Part shown: positions 28,884 to 40,948 of the stretch, piece by piece | How the letters are laid out: the number at the start of each line of letters is the position of its first letter | Position numbering within the stretch: position 1 is the first letter of the stretch | Assembly: GCF_024679245.1 (NCBI RefSeq) | Contig: NC_090191.1 | Span: 38,910,982-38,974,981, forward strand | Source of the DNA: Pseudorasbora parva | Taxonomy: Eukaryota > Chordata > Actinopteri > Cypriniformes > Gobionidae | Reading direction: 5' to 3' | DNA: 64,000 nucleotides | Notes under the pieces: model-generated | Database searches by the model: none | The model's input: the letters and a program-made list of their open reading frames with translations, nothing else | What the model was told of the DNA's origin: nothing | Translations under genes and position numbers: made by a program

Positions 28884-29498
28884 ATATGTTGGCTTAAAAA
28901 AGCCCAACATAGTGATCTACTATTTAAGCTTCTTTCCTTTTAGAGCGTTAAAGCTACAAACTCGACTCAGACCTTCAGACTGGTCTGATTTGGGCTGCTT
29001 TACCTTTTCTGAAAGATCAGACTTAGAGAGTTTTGTTAACCAGACGCTTGGATCCCGTTGTCCTTCATTGAGGGGGTCAAAACTTTTGTAGAAAAAGAGT
29101 ATTTAAGTTTCTTCTGCCAAGTCTCTATAGAAAAGCCTAGCAACATGCTAATTCATACTAGTAACATGTTAAAATATGCTAGCATAATGCTAAATCATGC
29201 TATTAACATGTTAAAAGATGATAGCAGCATGTTAAATCATAATAATTAATGCTAGCAATGTGCTAAACATGCTTTCACCATGTTAAAAAAGAGACATGTT
29301 ACGACATGTTAGTGACATGCTAATTCATGCTACAATAAAATATGATTGCAAAATGCTAATTCACGCTAGCAATTTAATAAAACATGGTACCGGACAACGT
29401 GGCCATTAAAAGGTAAAATAATGATGCTAAGACATGTTAACAACATGATAATATATGAAGCGTATACAACTTTCAGAAAAGGCTTTTTAAGCCAACAT
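28884..29498 (+). mobile_element. TIR element with ATGTTGGCTTAAAAAGCC ends
   Basis: Left end ATGTTGGCTTAAAAAAGCC (28886-28904); right end GGCTTTTTAAGCCAACAT (29481-29498). Each terminus is itself nearly palindromic. The interior from about 29145 to 29460 is a decayed tandem series built on ACATGCTAATTCATGCTAG. No transposase is visible. Confidence 0.75.
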
Positions 29499-30357
29499 AA
29501 AAGTTTTTCCCAATAAACTTTACTTTCTAGTTGTAACTTGATGTGTGTGTGTATATATATGTATATATATAAACAAATTTAAAATATTAATAAAAAACTA
29601 GTAGGCCTAATTCAATGTAACTAAAATAACACAGACCAGGCCAGAAGTGTTCTGCGTACTTGTGTATACATGACCATTTTTTAATCTTGGAAAAACATGA
29701 ATCCTCCAGCCGTTTACATAATAAAGATCAATTCCCTGTGAAGAACACAGGCTAAGGATATGGTCATCAACTTCTCATCTTGATTTTCTTCTTGTAATGC
29801 CATTTCCTGCTGATAACGCTGGAATGTTTAAATAGAATGAGAGATTGTGTAATCTTTGACAAACCCCAATACAGAGATATGAACTGGAATGTGGGCAGGT
29901 AATAGAAATAAACAGGTAAAGGTGATTGTGAGTGATTGTCACAATCCATAAGAAAGAAAAATCCCACATTTAAATCTCTCAATATATTTTTTATTTAAAA
30001 AGAAAAAGACCCCAATAACCAAATCGGATTTTAGGAGAAACCCCTGGCATGAAGGTAAGAAGCATGAAGAAGGGAAAATTCTAGAGAGTACCTTTACTTG
30101 TTGCATATTTAATTATAAATGCAAATGCACTTTATTACAGGACAAACGTGTTATTGCTTTAGCATGAAAAAGTAATCAGCGTAATCGTAATGTCTTGTAA
30201 TCTTGCTTTGGAAAATTGACAAATAATTACAGGAAAAGTAGACATATAGGATATGGACCTACTTTATAAAATTTGTTAACAAGTAGATGTGGAATGTCAA
30301 ATAATGACTGTGAAAAAATCTCTGATGTATGATTAAAACACACACGTACAAAAAGAT
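29499..30357. other. intergenic, AT-rich
   Basis: A TG/TA run near 29543-29570 and otherwise featureless AT-rich sequence. A left terminus matching the Tc1-type remnant that follows was not found. Confidence 0.4.
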
Positions 30358-32040
30358 GACTGTCAGAGCATCTCCAAAACTGCAGCTCTTGTGGGCTGTT
30401 CCCGGTCTGCAGTGGTCAGTGTCTATCAAAAGTGGCCCAAGGAAGGAACAGTGGAGAACCGGCCACAGGGTCATGGGCGGCCAAGGCTCATTGATGCACA
30501 GAGGTGGTAAAAGTACTCAAAAGTTATACTCGAGTGAAAGTATATATACCTAAATAAAAAAATACTCCAGTAAAAGTAGAAAGTCCTCCATTCAAACATC
30601 ACTTGAGTAAAAGTACAAAAGTATCAGAATTAAAACGTACTCAAGTGCCGAAAGTAAAAAGTAAATATTCAAATTAACTGTAAATATCAATATGCAGATA
30701 AAATCTTTTGGGCTGATATGCAATGCTTTAATTGAACAAATGATAAGATTAGATATTGCAATTAAGAATTTGTTAGATTTGCAATTAATACGAGACAATG
30801 AAGCACCTTAACGTAGTATAGGGATTAAACTTAAAATAGACATGTTCCATAACATTAGCTCCATAAAACAGATGAGGAGCAAGATACTATTAACTAATTC
30901 AAAATTAATTCAAAAACCATAACCACAATGACATATTACGTAACAATTAGTTAATAGTCATGTGCCTCAACAAGTAAAGTCATACTATAATTATGCCAAT
31001 TGTTATGATTAATGATTAATTAAACAGACAACTGAGAGTCGGAATGCATGGCTTTGAATACATGAATTTACATTATTAGTTAATATAATATGTTATTAGG
31101 GAATTAATGATGTCATATTTAATTAATAGCAATTCATATATTACTTAATCTATTAATCATAGAGAATGTTCATTAGTTGCTGATGCAGTAATCATTAATA
31201 AATGGTTTAGTTCTTCATTTGTAATACATTAACTCATGATTATCTGTGCATTAGTTAGGCATGAATTATAATAGTGCACCTGTATTGCAAAATGTTACTG
31301 ATGTTGTCATAGTAAATAGTGTGCCGCAAAATAAAAAAGTTGGGGAAACACTGAGCTAACGTTAGTTGATTACTTGCCAAAGGGGGTAAAGGCTGACCCG
31401 TGTGGTCCGATCAAACAAAGCAATGGAAGAGGGTGGCCTGGTCTGATGAATCCCGTTTTCTTCTTCATCACGTGGATGGTCAGGTGTGTGTGCGTTGTTT
31501 ACCTGGGGAACACATGGCACCAGGATGCACTATGGGAAGAAGGCAAGCCGGTGGAGGCAGTGTGATGCTTTGGGCAATGTTCTGCTGGGAAACCTTGGGT
31601 CCTGCCATCCATGTGGACGTTTCTTTGTCACGGACCACCTACCTAAGCAGTGTTACAGACCATGTACACCCTTTCATGGAAATGAGATACTAGTAGCTGT
31701 GGCTCTTCCAGCAGGATAATGCTCCTGCCACAAAGCAAAAATGGTTCAGGAATGGTTTGCGGAGCACCTAAAAGAGTTTGAGGTGTTGACTTGGCCTCCG
31801 AATTCCCCAGATCTCAATCCAATCGAGCATCTGTGGGATGTGCTGAACAAACAAGTCTGATCCATGGAGGCCCCAACTCACAAAATACAGGACTTAAATG
31901 ATCTGCTGCTAATATCTCTGTGCTAGATACCACAGCACCTCTTTAGGGGTCTAGTAGCCCATGCCTTGACGGATGAGGCAGCAAAAGGGACCAACACAAT
32001 ATTAGGAAGGTGGTCATTATGTTATGCCTGATCGGTTAAT
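30358..32040 (+). mobile_element. broken Tc1/mariner-type element, internally deleted and interrupted
   Basis: Coding-like remnants match a fish Tc1-type transposase in three pieces. 30358-30497 is the helix-turn-helix region (GCATCTCCAAAACTGCAGC). 31377-31700 covers TRP-to-first-Asp wording (WSDESRFLLHHVDG, GGGSVMLWAMF). 31700-31860 carries QQDN-type wording and SPDLNPIEHLWDVLN, which keeps the third catalytic residue. The right end GGTGGTCATTATGTTATGCC/TGATCGG near 32038 looks like its TIR. About 880 bp of foreign sequence (30498-31376) separates pieces one and two, and roughly 200 bp expected between them is missing. Frameshifts are present. Not functional. Confidence 0.75.
30498..31376 (+). 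repeat. sequence inserted in the Tc1-type remnant
   Basis: Starts AGAGGTGGTAAAAGTACTC and has repeated AAAGTAC/TACTC words (ACTCGAGTGAAAGTA, CTCCAGTAAAAGTA, CTTGAGTAAAAGTAC) typical of a known fish non-autonomous DNA transposon terminus. I could not find the matching right end, so the insert may be a truncated element plus flanking DNA. Confidence 0.5.
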
Positions 32041-33063
32041 AGGTTTGACTGACCGTTTGAGGATCCAATGGAGTTACAAGGTTTAGTCACTTTCTAATAC
32101 TTTTTTACTGGTATTTGCAAAACAGACAGATATAAAGAGTGACCAATAGTAATGATTTACGGAGAAAAAAAAAGTATGCAGATACATGGTTTCTACCCGG
32201 CAGTGATGATATACTTTTTTTTTAATGTTTCTTTTTTCCCCTTATGTGTTTCTTTTTTCTGTGTATATAGTTTCTAGCTGTTAAAAGTTTCTTTTTGGAA
32301 CCACCAATGCCAATAAAGAACCTTTATTTTAAAGTGTATTCAGTCAGTTTCACTGTGAAGATGTTCAAAATGGTCTTCTTCCTTATTTGGATGAAACAGC
32401 ACATAAGTCAGAATTCGCTCTGCTATGCTTTCATGTAAAATGTTCTCCTAAATCCGGGAGTGGTGACAGGCCTCTTGGTTTGTGGCCGCCGTCAGCAAAG
32501 TCCAAGGATTCTGCAGTAGAATTCAATAAAGCAATAAACCAATCAGGAGAATTAAAGCTCTAGCTGGCTCACAGAGGGCTCTTTATGCGGAGGAAGGCTG
32601 GAGGTCCTCCTCACCATCGCTGAGAAACACGTAGCCTCTGTATCAACCTCCGCTGGTTTGCATTGACTAGCTGGATGTCTGTGACCAATCAGAGGTCTGC
32701 TTTGATCTGAGCGCTGTTTAGAAAACAACTGCTGATTTTTGTCTTGGTGTTTGAATGTGAGTCTCTTCCTGGTCATTTCCTTTTGTCCTCCAGTCAAGTG
32801 CTGTTTATTGTGAGACTAAATTCCAAAGTGGTGTTTATAACCAATCAGCTTCCTCGCTACAATGGGACCACACCCCCAACAGACGTCTGTGACTAATCAA
32901 ATCTTTCCAGCTGTACTTTATCCTTCATGTTTAAGACACGAGTGGTGCCTCTGCTTAGAAAGTCAACTTTACTTTAGTGCTAACCATAGTTTAGTCTGTT
33001 TAAAATTGGTTTGGTCTGGATGGAGAGTGACTGCTTATGTTATCATGTCGTCTATAAGACATA
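32041..33063. other. intergenic, nothing recognised
   Basis: No exon or bounded repeat seen. Confidence 0.4.
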
Positions 33064-33258
33064 ATGGCCCAGTTTCACAGACAAGGCTTAGATAAAGCCA
33101 GGATAAGTCATTAGTTCAATTAGGACATTTAAGTAGCTTTTTGGTGTGCATCTTGAGACAAAATGATAACATATTTTAAGCTATTTTAAGATATGCAGTG
33201 CAAGTAGCTTTTAGTTAAAACAGCTCAAACATGCATTTCAGTTTGTGCGAAACAGTGT
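33064..33258 (+). repeat. dispersed repeat (CAGTTTCACAGACA type), copy 2
   Basis: Second copy of the repeat at 25598-25812, beginning CCCAGTTTCACAGACAAGGC. It is immediately followed by a short (CA)n run at about 33266-33289. Confidence 0.65.
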
Positions 33259-33467
33259 AAAAAGTACACACACACACACACACACACAAGTGCTATCTAA
33301 TTCACATTGTAGTGTTTCCTCATAACACGTGTGAGTTTCTACTGATCTTCCTCTGTTTGGAGATGTGATTGAGGATGTGATCTCACTCTCCAGAAATCCA
33401 GCCTATGTGACTCTTTGCTTATGACTGAAGCCAGGCTTCCCTTTATACTGTATAATGGACACCCCAC

Positions 33468-34581
<1,114 letters not shown>

Positions 34582-35104
34582 GAAGGGTTAGTTCACCCAA
34601 AAATGAAAATGGGATGTTTATCTGCATACCCCCAGTGCGTCCAAAGGTGTGTTTGTTTCTTCGGTCAAACTGACGTTCATAGATATATATATATAGATTC
34701 CTTCCTGCGCAGATCGGTTGAATAAGGCTTCTACATACTATGATCGCGTCAGTTTGACCTTATCAGACGGAAGTAATAGCCGATGGGAAAACTTGATGAG
34801 ACTCCTCGGGATAAGAGGTAAAAAAATAACATAAATACTGTTGTGTTTCTCACAGAAACCGATCGGTTCGTGTCTTAATACATCAAAGTGTCGTCAGGAG
34901 CAGCAGGGTTTATGTGCACGTTGTCTAAGCATGTTTTTTTGTTTGTATCTTTTGCTCTCACAGAACCTTACCCATTCACACCAGACCGGCACACAACGAA
35001 GGTTGGAGTTAAAAATCATCATTTGTGTTCTACTGAAGAAACAAACACACCTACATGTTGGATGCACTGGGGGTAAGCATTTTTGGGTGAGCTATCCCTT
35101 TAAC
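34582..35104 (+). mobile_element. foldback element with GGGTTAGTTCACCCAAAAAT ends
   Basis: Left end AAGGGTTAGTTCACCCAAAAATG; the right end inverse reads AAAGGGATAGCTCACCCAAAAAT. Inner inverted pairs include CCCCCAGTGCGTCC against GGATGCACTGGGGG, and GTGTGTTTGTTTCTTC against GAAGAAACAAACACAC. Same terminal family as 44295-44975. Confidence 0.7.
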
Positions 35105-35427
35105 ATAAAAATAAAATGTAACATTCTCCCTTTAAATACTTCAGTTCAAGCATAATTCTTGCAATTGTATATTTATTTGAAAGAATTAAAAGAGCAGTTA
35201 TCTTTGTATTGTTCAAATGATCGAGGTCAATATGGGGTTTATAGTAGTAATGGAATTACTTTTAGAGAAAGTAATTATACATTAATCTGCACTGTTAAAG
35301 ATGTAATTAGATAATCAATTACTTTGTTAGAGTAAGGCACACTGTAATCAGTATAGCAGTAACCAATTGAATTAGTTAAGTAATTGAATTGCTTTTCACT
35401 AATTGTTTCTGTCTCATGGTCTCTTCC
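35105..35427. other. intergenic, AT-rich
   Basis: No feature recognised. Confidence 0.4.
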
Positions 35428-36165
35428 TTTAAAGCAGGGGTCCCCAAACTCAGTCCTGGAGGGCCGCTGTCCTGCAGAGTTTAGCTCCAACCCCAATCAA
35501 ACACACCTGATCCAGATAATCAATGACTTTATAGACCCTATAAGACATTGGCTGCGTCCGAAACCTGGAAAATGCTGCCTTCGGAGGACACATTTGAAGG
35601 CAGGAAGGCATCAAGCTGCGTCCGAATCTAACGTCTGCTTCACTTCCTGTCTCCTGAGAGACCTTCATCTGATCGATTTTTGAAGGCAGCATACATGTGT
35701 CCTTCGCTGCCTTTGATATCCCACAATCCTGTGCTTTCCATTCAGTGACAGTTGAGCTGGGGAAAAAAGATGGCATCCAGAAGTTGCGTTTGCGGGTCAA
35801 TTTGTGTGTAAATGTACGATTTTTACCAACATATTCCACTTCTGATGTCATTTCTTGCGAGAATTTACTACTGTAGTGATTAAATATGTGTTTAGTTCTC
35901 ACCAAAGCTCTCTCTATTTTGCTGTAGATCATTAAACTGTTACACTGCCTTAAAAGTCTGTCCGAAATTAGTTTCATGAGATGGCTTAATGCACAAAACA
36001 CTGCCTTACAAGTCATTGTCTGATGAGGCAGCGAGGCAACGAGTCAGCAGCCTAGGTTTTCGGACGCAGCCATTGATTAGCTCTGGTGTGTTTGATTGGG
36101 GTTGGAGCTAAACTCTGCAGGACAGCGGCCCTCCAGGACTGAGTTTGGAGACCCCTGCTTTAAAG
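35428..36165 (+). mobile_element. foldback element with CAGGGGTC ends, hosting a second element
   Basis: About 95 bp at the left (AAAGCAGGGGTCCCCAAACT, AGTCCTGGAGGGCCGCTGTC, CTGCAGAGTTTAGCTCCAAC) reappears inverted at the right, with more than 90 percent identity by eye. The junction CTTTAAAGCAGGGG / CCCCTGCTTTAAAG is fully symmetrical, so the target duplication cannot be separated from the TIR. The interior is occupied by another TIR element (35549-36072). Confidence 0.85.
35549..36072 (+). mobile_element. nested TIR element with TGGCTGCGTCCGAAACC ends
   Basis: Left end TGGCTGCGTCCGAAACC; right end GGTTTTCGGACGCAGCCA. Inside, CTGCGTCCGAATCTAACG and AAGGCAGCATAC-type words recur, including the phrase GGCAGCGAGG. 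No transposase. It sits between the arms of the 35428-36165 element, which gives the order of insertion. Confidence 0.75.
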
Positions 36166-36441
36166 CATCAACACACAGCACATCAGTCCGAATCTGCCAA
36201 CTGAACATGGTAAAGTAATATCTACATTACATTTAACCTGTCTCAGACAAGAGACAAACCGTCTGTCTCTGTCTCTCTCTGTGGTCTACTGGCAGCAGAA
36301 CCGGTATGCGGCAGGAATCTTTGGATCAAGGTAATTTCATGCTTCTACACATTTTCCCAGGCAGCTGAGCATTCCTTTACCTTTGTGCCATTGTCGAGTG
36401 TGATCTGGGTTGACATGTTGTCATAAGACACAGACATACAT

Positions 36442-36850
<409 letters not shown>

Positions 36851-36957
36851 ACAGGGACCAGGACATTCATCTCAGGATAAAAATGGATTGTTTAAACATT
36901 TACGTTTTTATACACAGTGAGGTTCATATTTAGAACTAGGGGTCTTGGCTCAATTTT

Positions 36958-37400
36958 AAAGGCACCATTTGTGATTTTTGGATTCAAATATCCAAAAACC
37001 ACTAGAACAAATGCTATATATTTTGTTGACTTGTGTACTTACATTCTCCCAAATGTTTCCAAGAATGTTTAAATCCAGAGAATTAAGCAATTTTAACCAG
37101 GACGCCTATCACCTATCAATGATATCATACCCGTGTTACCCGCGTTTTCTGGTTTTATTTTGTAGAAACCATGAACACCAAAGACGCTTTAATATATGAA
37201 GTGTTTTATTAGACACGTCACAGGTGAGCAACTGTTTGGAGACATTCATTGCCAGTAAACTGATCATTGTTCTCCAGCTCATCACAGTTAGCCTTATTGT
37301 TTAAATCTGGTGTTCTTGATTTACCGCGAGTACCATGTTTAACCATGCCTAAAATCCAGCTCACTATCTAGCTCACTGCACTGCAGTGTGAACAAGTGTT
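36958..37400 (-). repeat. GGCACAATATGTAA-family element, copy B (inverted)
   Basis: The inverse of this stretch runs parallel to 52880-53728: CATGGTAAACATGGTACTCG-like wording, AAATCAAGAACACCAGATTT, AAACAATAAGGCTAACTGTG, AATGAATGTCTCCAAACAG, TATATTAAAGCGTCTTTGG and TTTTGGATTCAAATATC next to the end. It supplies the empty site for the palindromic insertion in copy A. Confidence 0.7.
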
Positions 37401-37576
37401 TCATAGTAGCCGCTGAGCGAACGCACAGAGTATAGCATAACTTTCAACACACTTAAATAATGTAAATACATTTTATGAGCAGTTTAATTCATAAAATTAC
37501 ATGCAATTAAAAACTAATTTAAACAAAATGATTTAAGTAAAACTCAATCCATAAAATGGAAGCCCTAAAGGTTCTA

Positions 37577-39271
37577 CAGTCCCTGACAAAAGTCTTGTCG
37601 CTTGTGTACAAATTGACCTAAAGTGCCGCTGAAATATATTTCTAATCAAGATTTTTTTACAAGAAATGGCTCATTTTAATCCCACCAGCTTTTGTGATAA
37701 TGTTTCAGTGAAAAACTAAACTTTCAAAAAGTATTCTAATATTCACAGCTTGGTAAAGCCCATTGAGTCAATTTTTGCAAAGACATAAGGTTAGGTTAGG
37801 TTAGGTTAGGTTACTTTTATTGTACCCGTAGGTAAATAAGTGTTGTCACCTTGTCATATGAGCTTCACCTGTGACTAATAATGGATCAATTAGGTCTCGG
37901 GTGTGTATAAAAAGAACCAGTACACTAGACCTTCACATCAACTGCAACTAGACCTCTGCAAACATGCCTAAGATTCACCCAGAGACTAAAGTTTTGATTA
38001 TCAAGAGGCTGAAGACCAGATCCACTGCTGATGTGGCAGACACCTTCAATGTGTCTCAGCGTGAAGTACAGAGGATAAAAAAAAGATTTGAAGAGACTGG
38101 AGACGTTTTTGACAAGCCCAGGTCAGGCAGACCCCGCAAGACAACTTCTCGAGAGGACCGTTTGTTGGCTCGAAAATCCAAGGCCAGCCCATTTTCCACT
38201 GCAGCAGAGCTCCACGAGACCTGGTCACCTGAAGTCCCTGTGTCAACCAGAACAGTTTGTCGGATTCTGTCTCGAAATGGCCTCCATGGTCGAATCAGTG
38301 CTCAGAAGCCAGCACTAAACAAAAGACAATTGAAAAACCGTGTGGCATTTGCCAAGGCCCACAGCCTGCTAAAAGGATGGACGCAGGAAAAGTGGCAGAA
38401 GGTGGATTTTTCAGATGAATCTTCTGTTGAATTACACCATAGTCGCCGCAAATATTGCAGGAGACCTACTGGAGCCAGAATGGATCCGAGATTCACCCAG
38501 AAAACAGTGAAGTTTGGTGGCGGAAAAATCATGGTCTGGGGTTACATCCAGTATGGGGGTGTGCGAGAGATCTGCAGGGTGGAAGGCAACATCAATAGTC
38601 TAAATTACCAAGAAATCTTAGCTACCTCTTATTCCCAACCATAAAAGAGGCCAAAATCTGCAGCAGGACGGTGCTCCATCGCATATTTCCATCTCCACAT
38701 CAAAGTTCCTCAAGGCGAAGAAGATCAAGATGCTCCAGGATTGGCCAGCCCAGTCACCAGACATGAACATCATTAAGCATATGTGGGAGTAGGATGAAAG
38801 AGGACGCATGGAAGACGAAACCAAAGAATATTGATGAACTCTGGGAGGCATGCAAGACTGCTTTCTTAGCTATTCCTGATGACTTCATCAATAAGTTGTA
38901 TGAATCCTTGCCAAACCGCATGGATGCAGTCCTTCAAGCTCATGGAAGTCATACAAGATATTAAATTTGGATCTCACAGCACCACAACTTAATTTGCTGA
39001 CACATTTTTGTATTTGCAGTAAATTTGTTCAATTTCTGTACAGGCGATAAAACTTTTGTCTTGCCAGAATTTGACCTTTCTGTCTTGATTAAATGATAAA
39101 TATTTTTTCTATGAAAATTATTTATTTCAGTGCATTAAACATCATTTGGGAGGGTTTTAGCTTTTCATATGAGCTATTTCTAACACCAATGATTAATGAT
39201 TAATTAAAAGTCAGGTTAATATCAGGTATTTCTAGAAAATAGATAAGCGACAAGACTTTTGTCAGGGACTG
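37577..39271 (+). mobile_element. Tc1/mariner-type element, nearly full length
   Basis: The ends carry a perfect inverted repeat of 27 bp beginning CAGTCCCTGACAAAAGTCTT. TA abuts each end (37575-37576 and 39272-39273), the standard Tc1/mariner target duplication. The 1,695-bp length and one central transposase frame fit an autonomous parent. A TTAGG pentamer run (about 37789-37813) lies in the 5' leader. The transposase is inactivated (see next entry). Confidence 0.95.
37964..38963 (+). pseudogene. Tc1-type transposase, inactivated
   Basis: ATG at 37964 (MPKIHPETKVLIIKRLK). The paired-like helix-turn-helix DNA-binding region occupies about residues 1-115, with a GRPRK AT-hook-like motif between its halves. 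Then comes the DDE domain: first catalytic Asp in VDFSDES, GGGKIMVWGYI, second Asp in QQDGAPSH. The frame ends at a TAA (38642) caused by a shift of one reading frame near 38620-38640, and coding sense continues in another frame. There the third-residue block reads SPDMNIIKHMWE, where the family has IIEH, so the catalytic Glu appears replaced by Lys. A stop follows at 38790-38792. Three independent lesions make it inactive. Confidence 0.9.
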
Positions 39272-39273
39272 TA

Positions 39274-40183
39274 TATATGAAGCGCCTGATAGAACCCTTA
39301 TAGAACCGCTTCTTCTAAGAGTGACGTGTTCAGTAGGTTAACAAGTTGTTTTTAAATCTGTATTTGTTGAGACAGGTTTCTTGTCAAATCTGATCTCACA
39401 CTGTTGTGGTAAAGAGCATTTTCAAGAAAGAAAAAAGTGATAAATTACTCTTTTGAAAGAGTCGGTATGATAATTAATGTGTATGTGGGATTGTTTTCAT
39501 GAATGGACTGTGTCAGATGACATTTATATCTGCATCTACGTCTCTTTTCAGAGATACGGTAGGTTCTGCTCCATTTACAACACATATTTCATATACATAA
39601 ACAAACACAAAAGACACCTTATTATCTATTCATCAGAATAATGAGTGTGTTACTCAAGACAGCATTTCAAAATGGAGTTTTTCCTTCATCACATGTCACT
39701 GTTATGATCAAATATTTAATATAATTTAATTGTGGTTTCATCTCTCATGGCTGTAACACATGGTCAATTCGTCATGTTAAGTCTCACCCACCAACATCTG
39801 CTGTATGGAGAAAGACGGGTGCATGAGAGTATTTTATTATCTGGCTGACCTGACATTTCAGCACATTTTTAGTTCTTAAAAGTTGTCAGTGCAAGCTCTT
39901 TTCTTGCCATCTTATTGGTTATTGGTATTACACTGTTATGTAATATGACAAGCACAAATCACTTCCTTTTTGAAGGCTCTGCCTTTGTGTCATTAAACGT
40001 TTTGTGTGTCTATAGCTTTGTTCTTCACTAGCACAGGTAGTAATCATTCTTGCACATTATTTTAAGTCATTTATTGATAAATTGTCAATGTATGCCCTAT
40101 ATTTTTATAAGGATTTCCACTGTTTATGAATCAGATGAGACATCAAAATAATTCAACCGAAATATGAATTCAAGTGTACACTC
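39274..40183. other. intergenic, nothing recognised
   Basis: AT-rich, no bounded repeat or exon recognised. Confidence 0.4.
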
Positions 40184-40345
40184 TAAAAAAATGCTGGGTT
40201 AAAAATAACCCAAGTTGGGTTGGAAATGGACAAACCCAGAAATTGGGTTGTTTGAACCCAGTGAATGGAACCATACAAACAACCAAATTTCTGGGTTTGT
40301 CCATTTTCAACCCAACTTTGGTTGTTTTTAACCCAGCATTTTTCT
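40184..40345 (+). mobile_element. palindromic MITE with AAAAATGCTGGGTT ends
   Basis: Two arms of about 70 bp: AAAAAAATGCTGGGTT, AACCCAAGTTGGGTTGG, GGACAAACCCAGAAATTGGG, then the inverse from about 40276. The spacer is about 20 bp. It lies 600 bp upstream of the ccnd2 start codon. Confidence 0.8.
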
Positions 40346-40639
40346 ATATGTGAAAACAATGCATTTATTTTTTAGCATTCAGGGTAAAAATATACGAAAG
40401 GGGTAATTCAATTAACTAGTAAATGGCAGCATTGCATGTGCATCAACACGTGAGGGGAAATTATAATCAGGGGGAAAAAATCATATCATGTGTCAAGCAG
40501 GCTATGTCATGCGTGTAAAAAAAACCCCACTATAATTATCTCTTCCGGGACATGTTTCAGTGCTATAAATGTATTTTGCACGGGTGGTTGAGTATAGTTT
40601 AATAAAATATTGACTAGAATGCATGCATGTGCCATGGCT

Positions 40640-40948
40640 GAACAGGAAGAAGATAATTTGAGCATTTTTGCAACGTGAATTGGGGAGGAGGAGGAGGGAC
40701 CGACCTTGCCTTTTGGGTGGTCATTTTAGATTCAGCCATATAGTTGATCTGCTTCATCTGTAGTCTGTAGTTCAGAAAGAAAGACTCGTGCCTGCCTGCA
40801 GCCTCCGTGATGTAAAAGTGAGAGTTTTAAAAGACTTCTGTTGATGCATAAGGCAAGAACATCATCGTCGGCATAGGCATAGCCACATGCAGCCGGCACT
40901 GTGAGGTGGTTATATTAGGTAGCCTATAACACAGAGAAAAGCCCAAAC
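40640..40948 (+). promoter_or_regulatory. ccnd2: ccnd2 proximal promoter and 5' leader (approximate)
   Basis: Directly upstream of the ccnd2 ATG. Contains a purine-rich GGGAGGAGGAGGAGGGAC block (40681-40700) and an ATATAG stretch near 40738 that could act as a TATA-like box, after which the leader begins. The start site is inferred, not seen. Confidence 0.35.

Noticed and set aside
31374..31719. Separate small genes in three frames
   Set aside because: These are frameshifted pieces of a Tc1-type transposase remnant.
35450..36016. 188-codon minus-strand frame
   Set aside because: Lies within nested foldback elements 35428-36165; no domain and no splice context.
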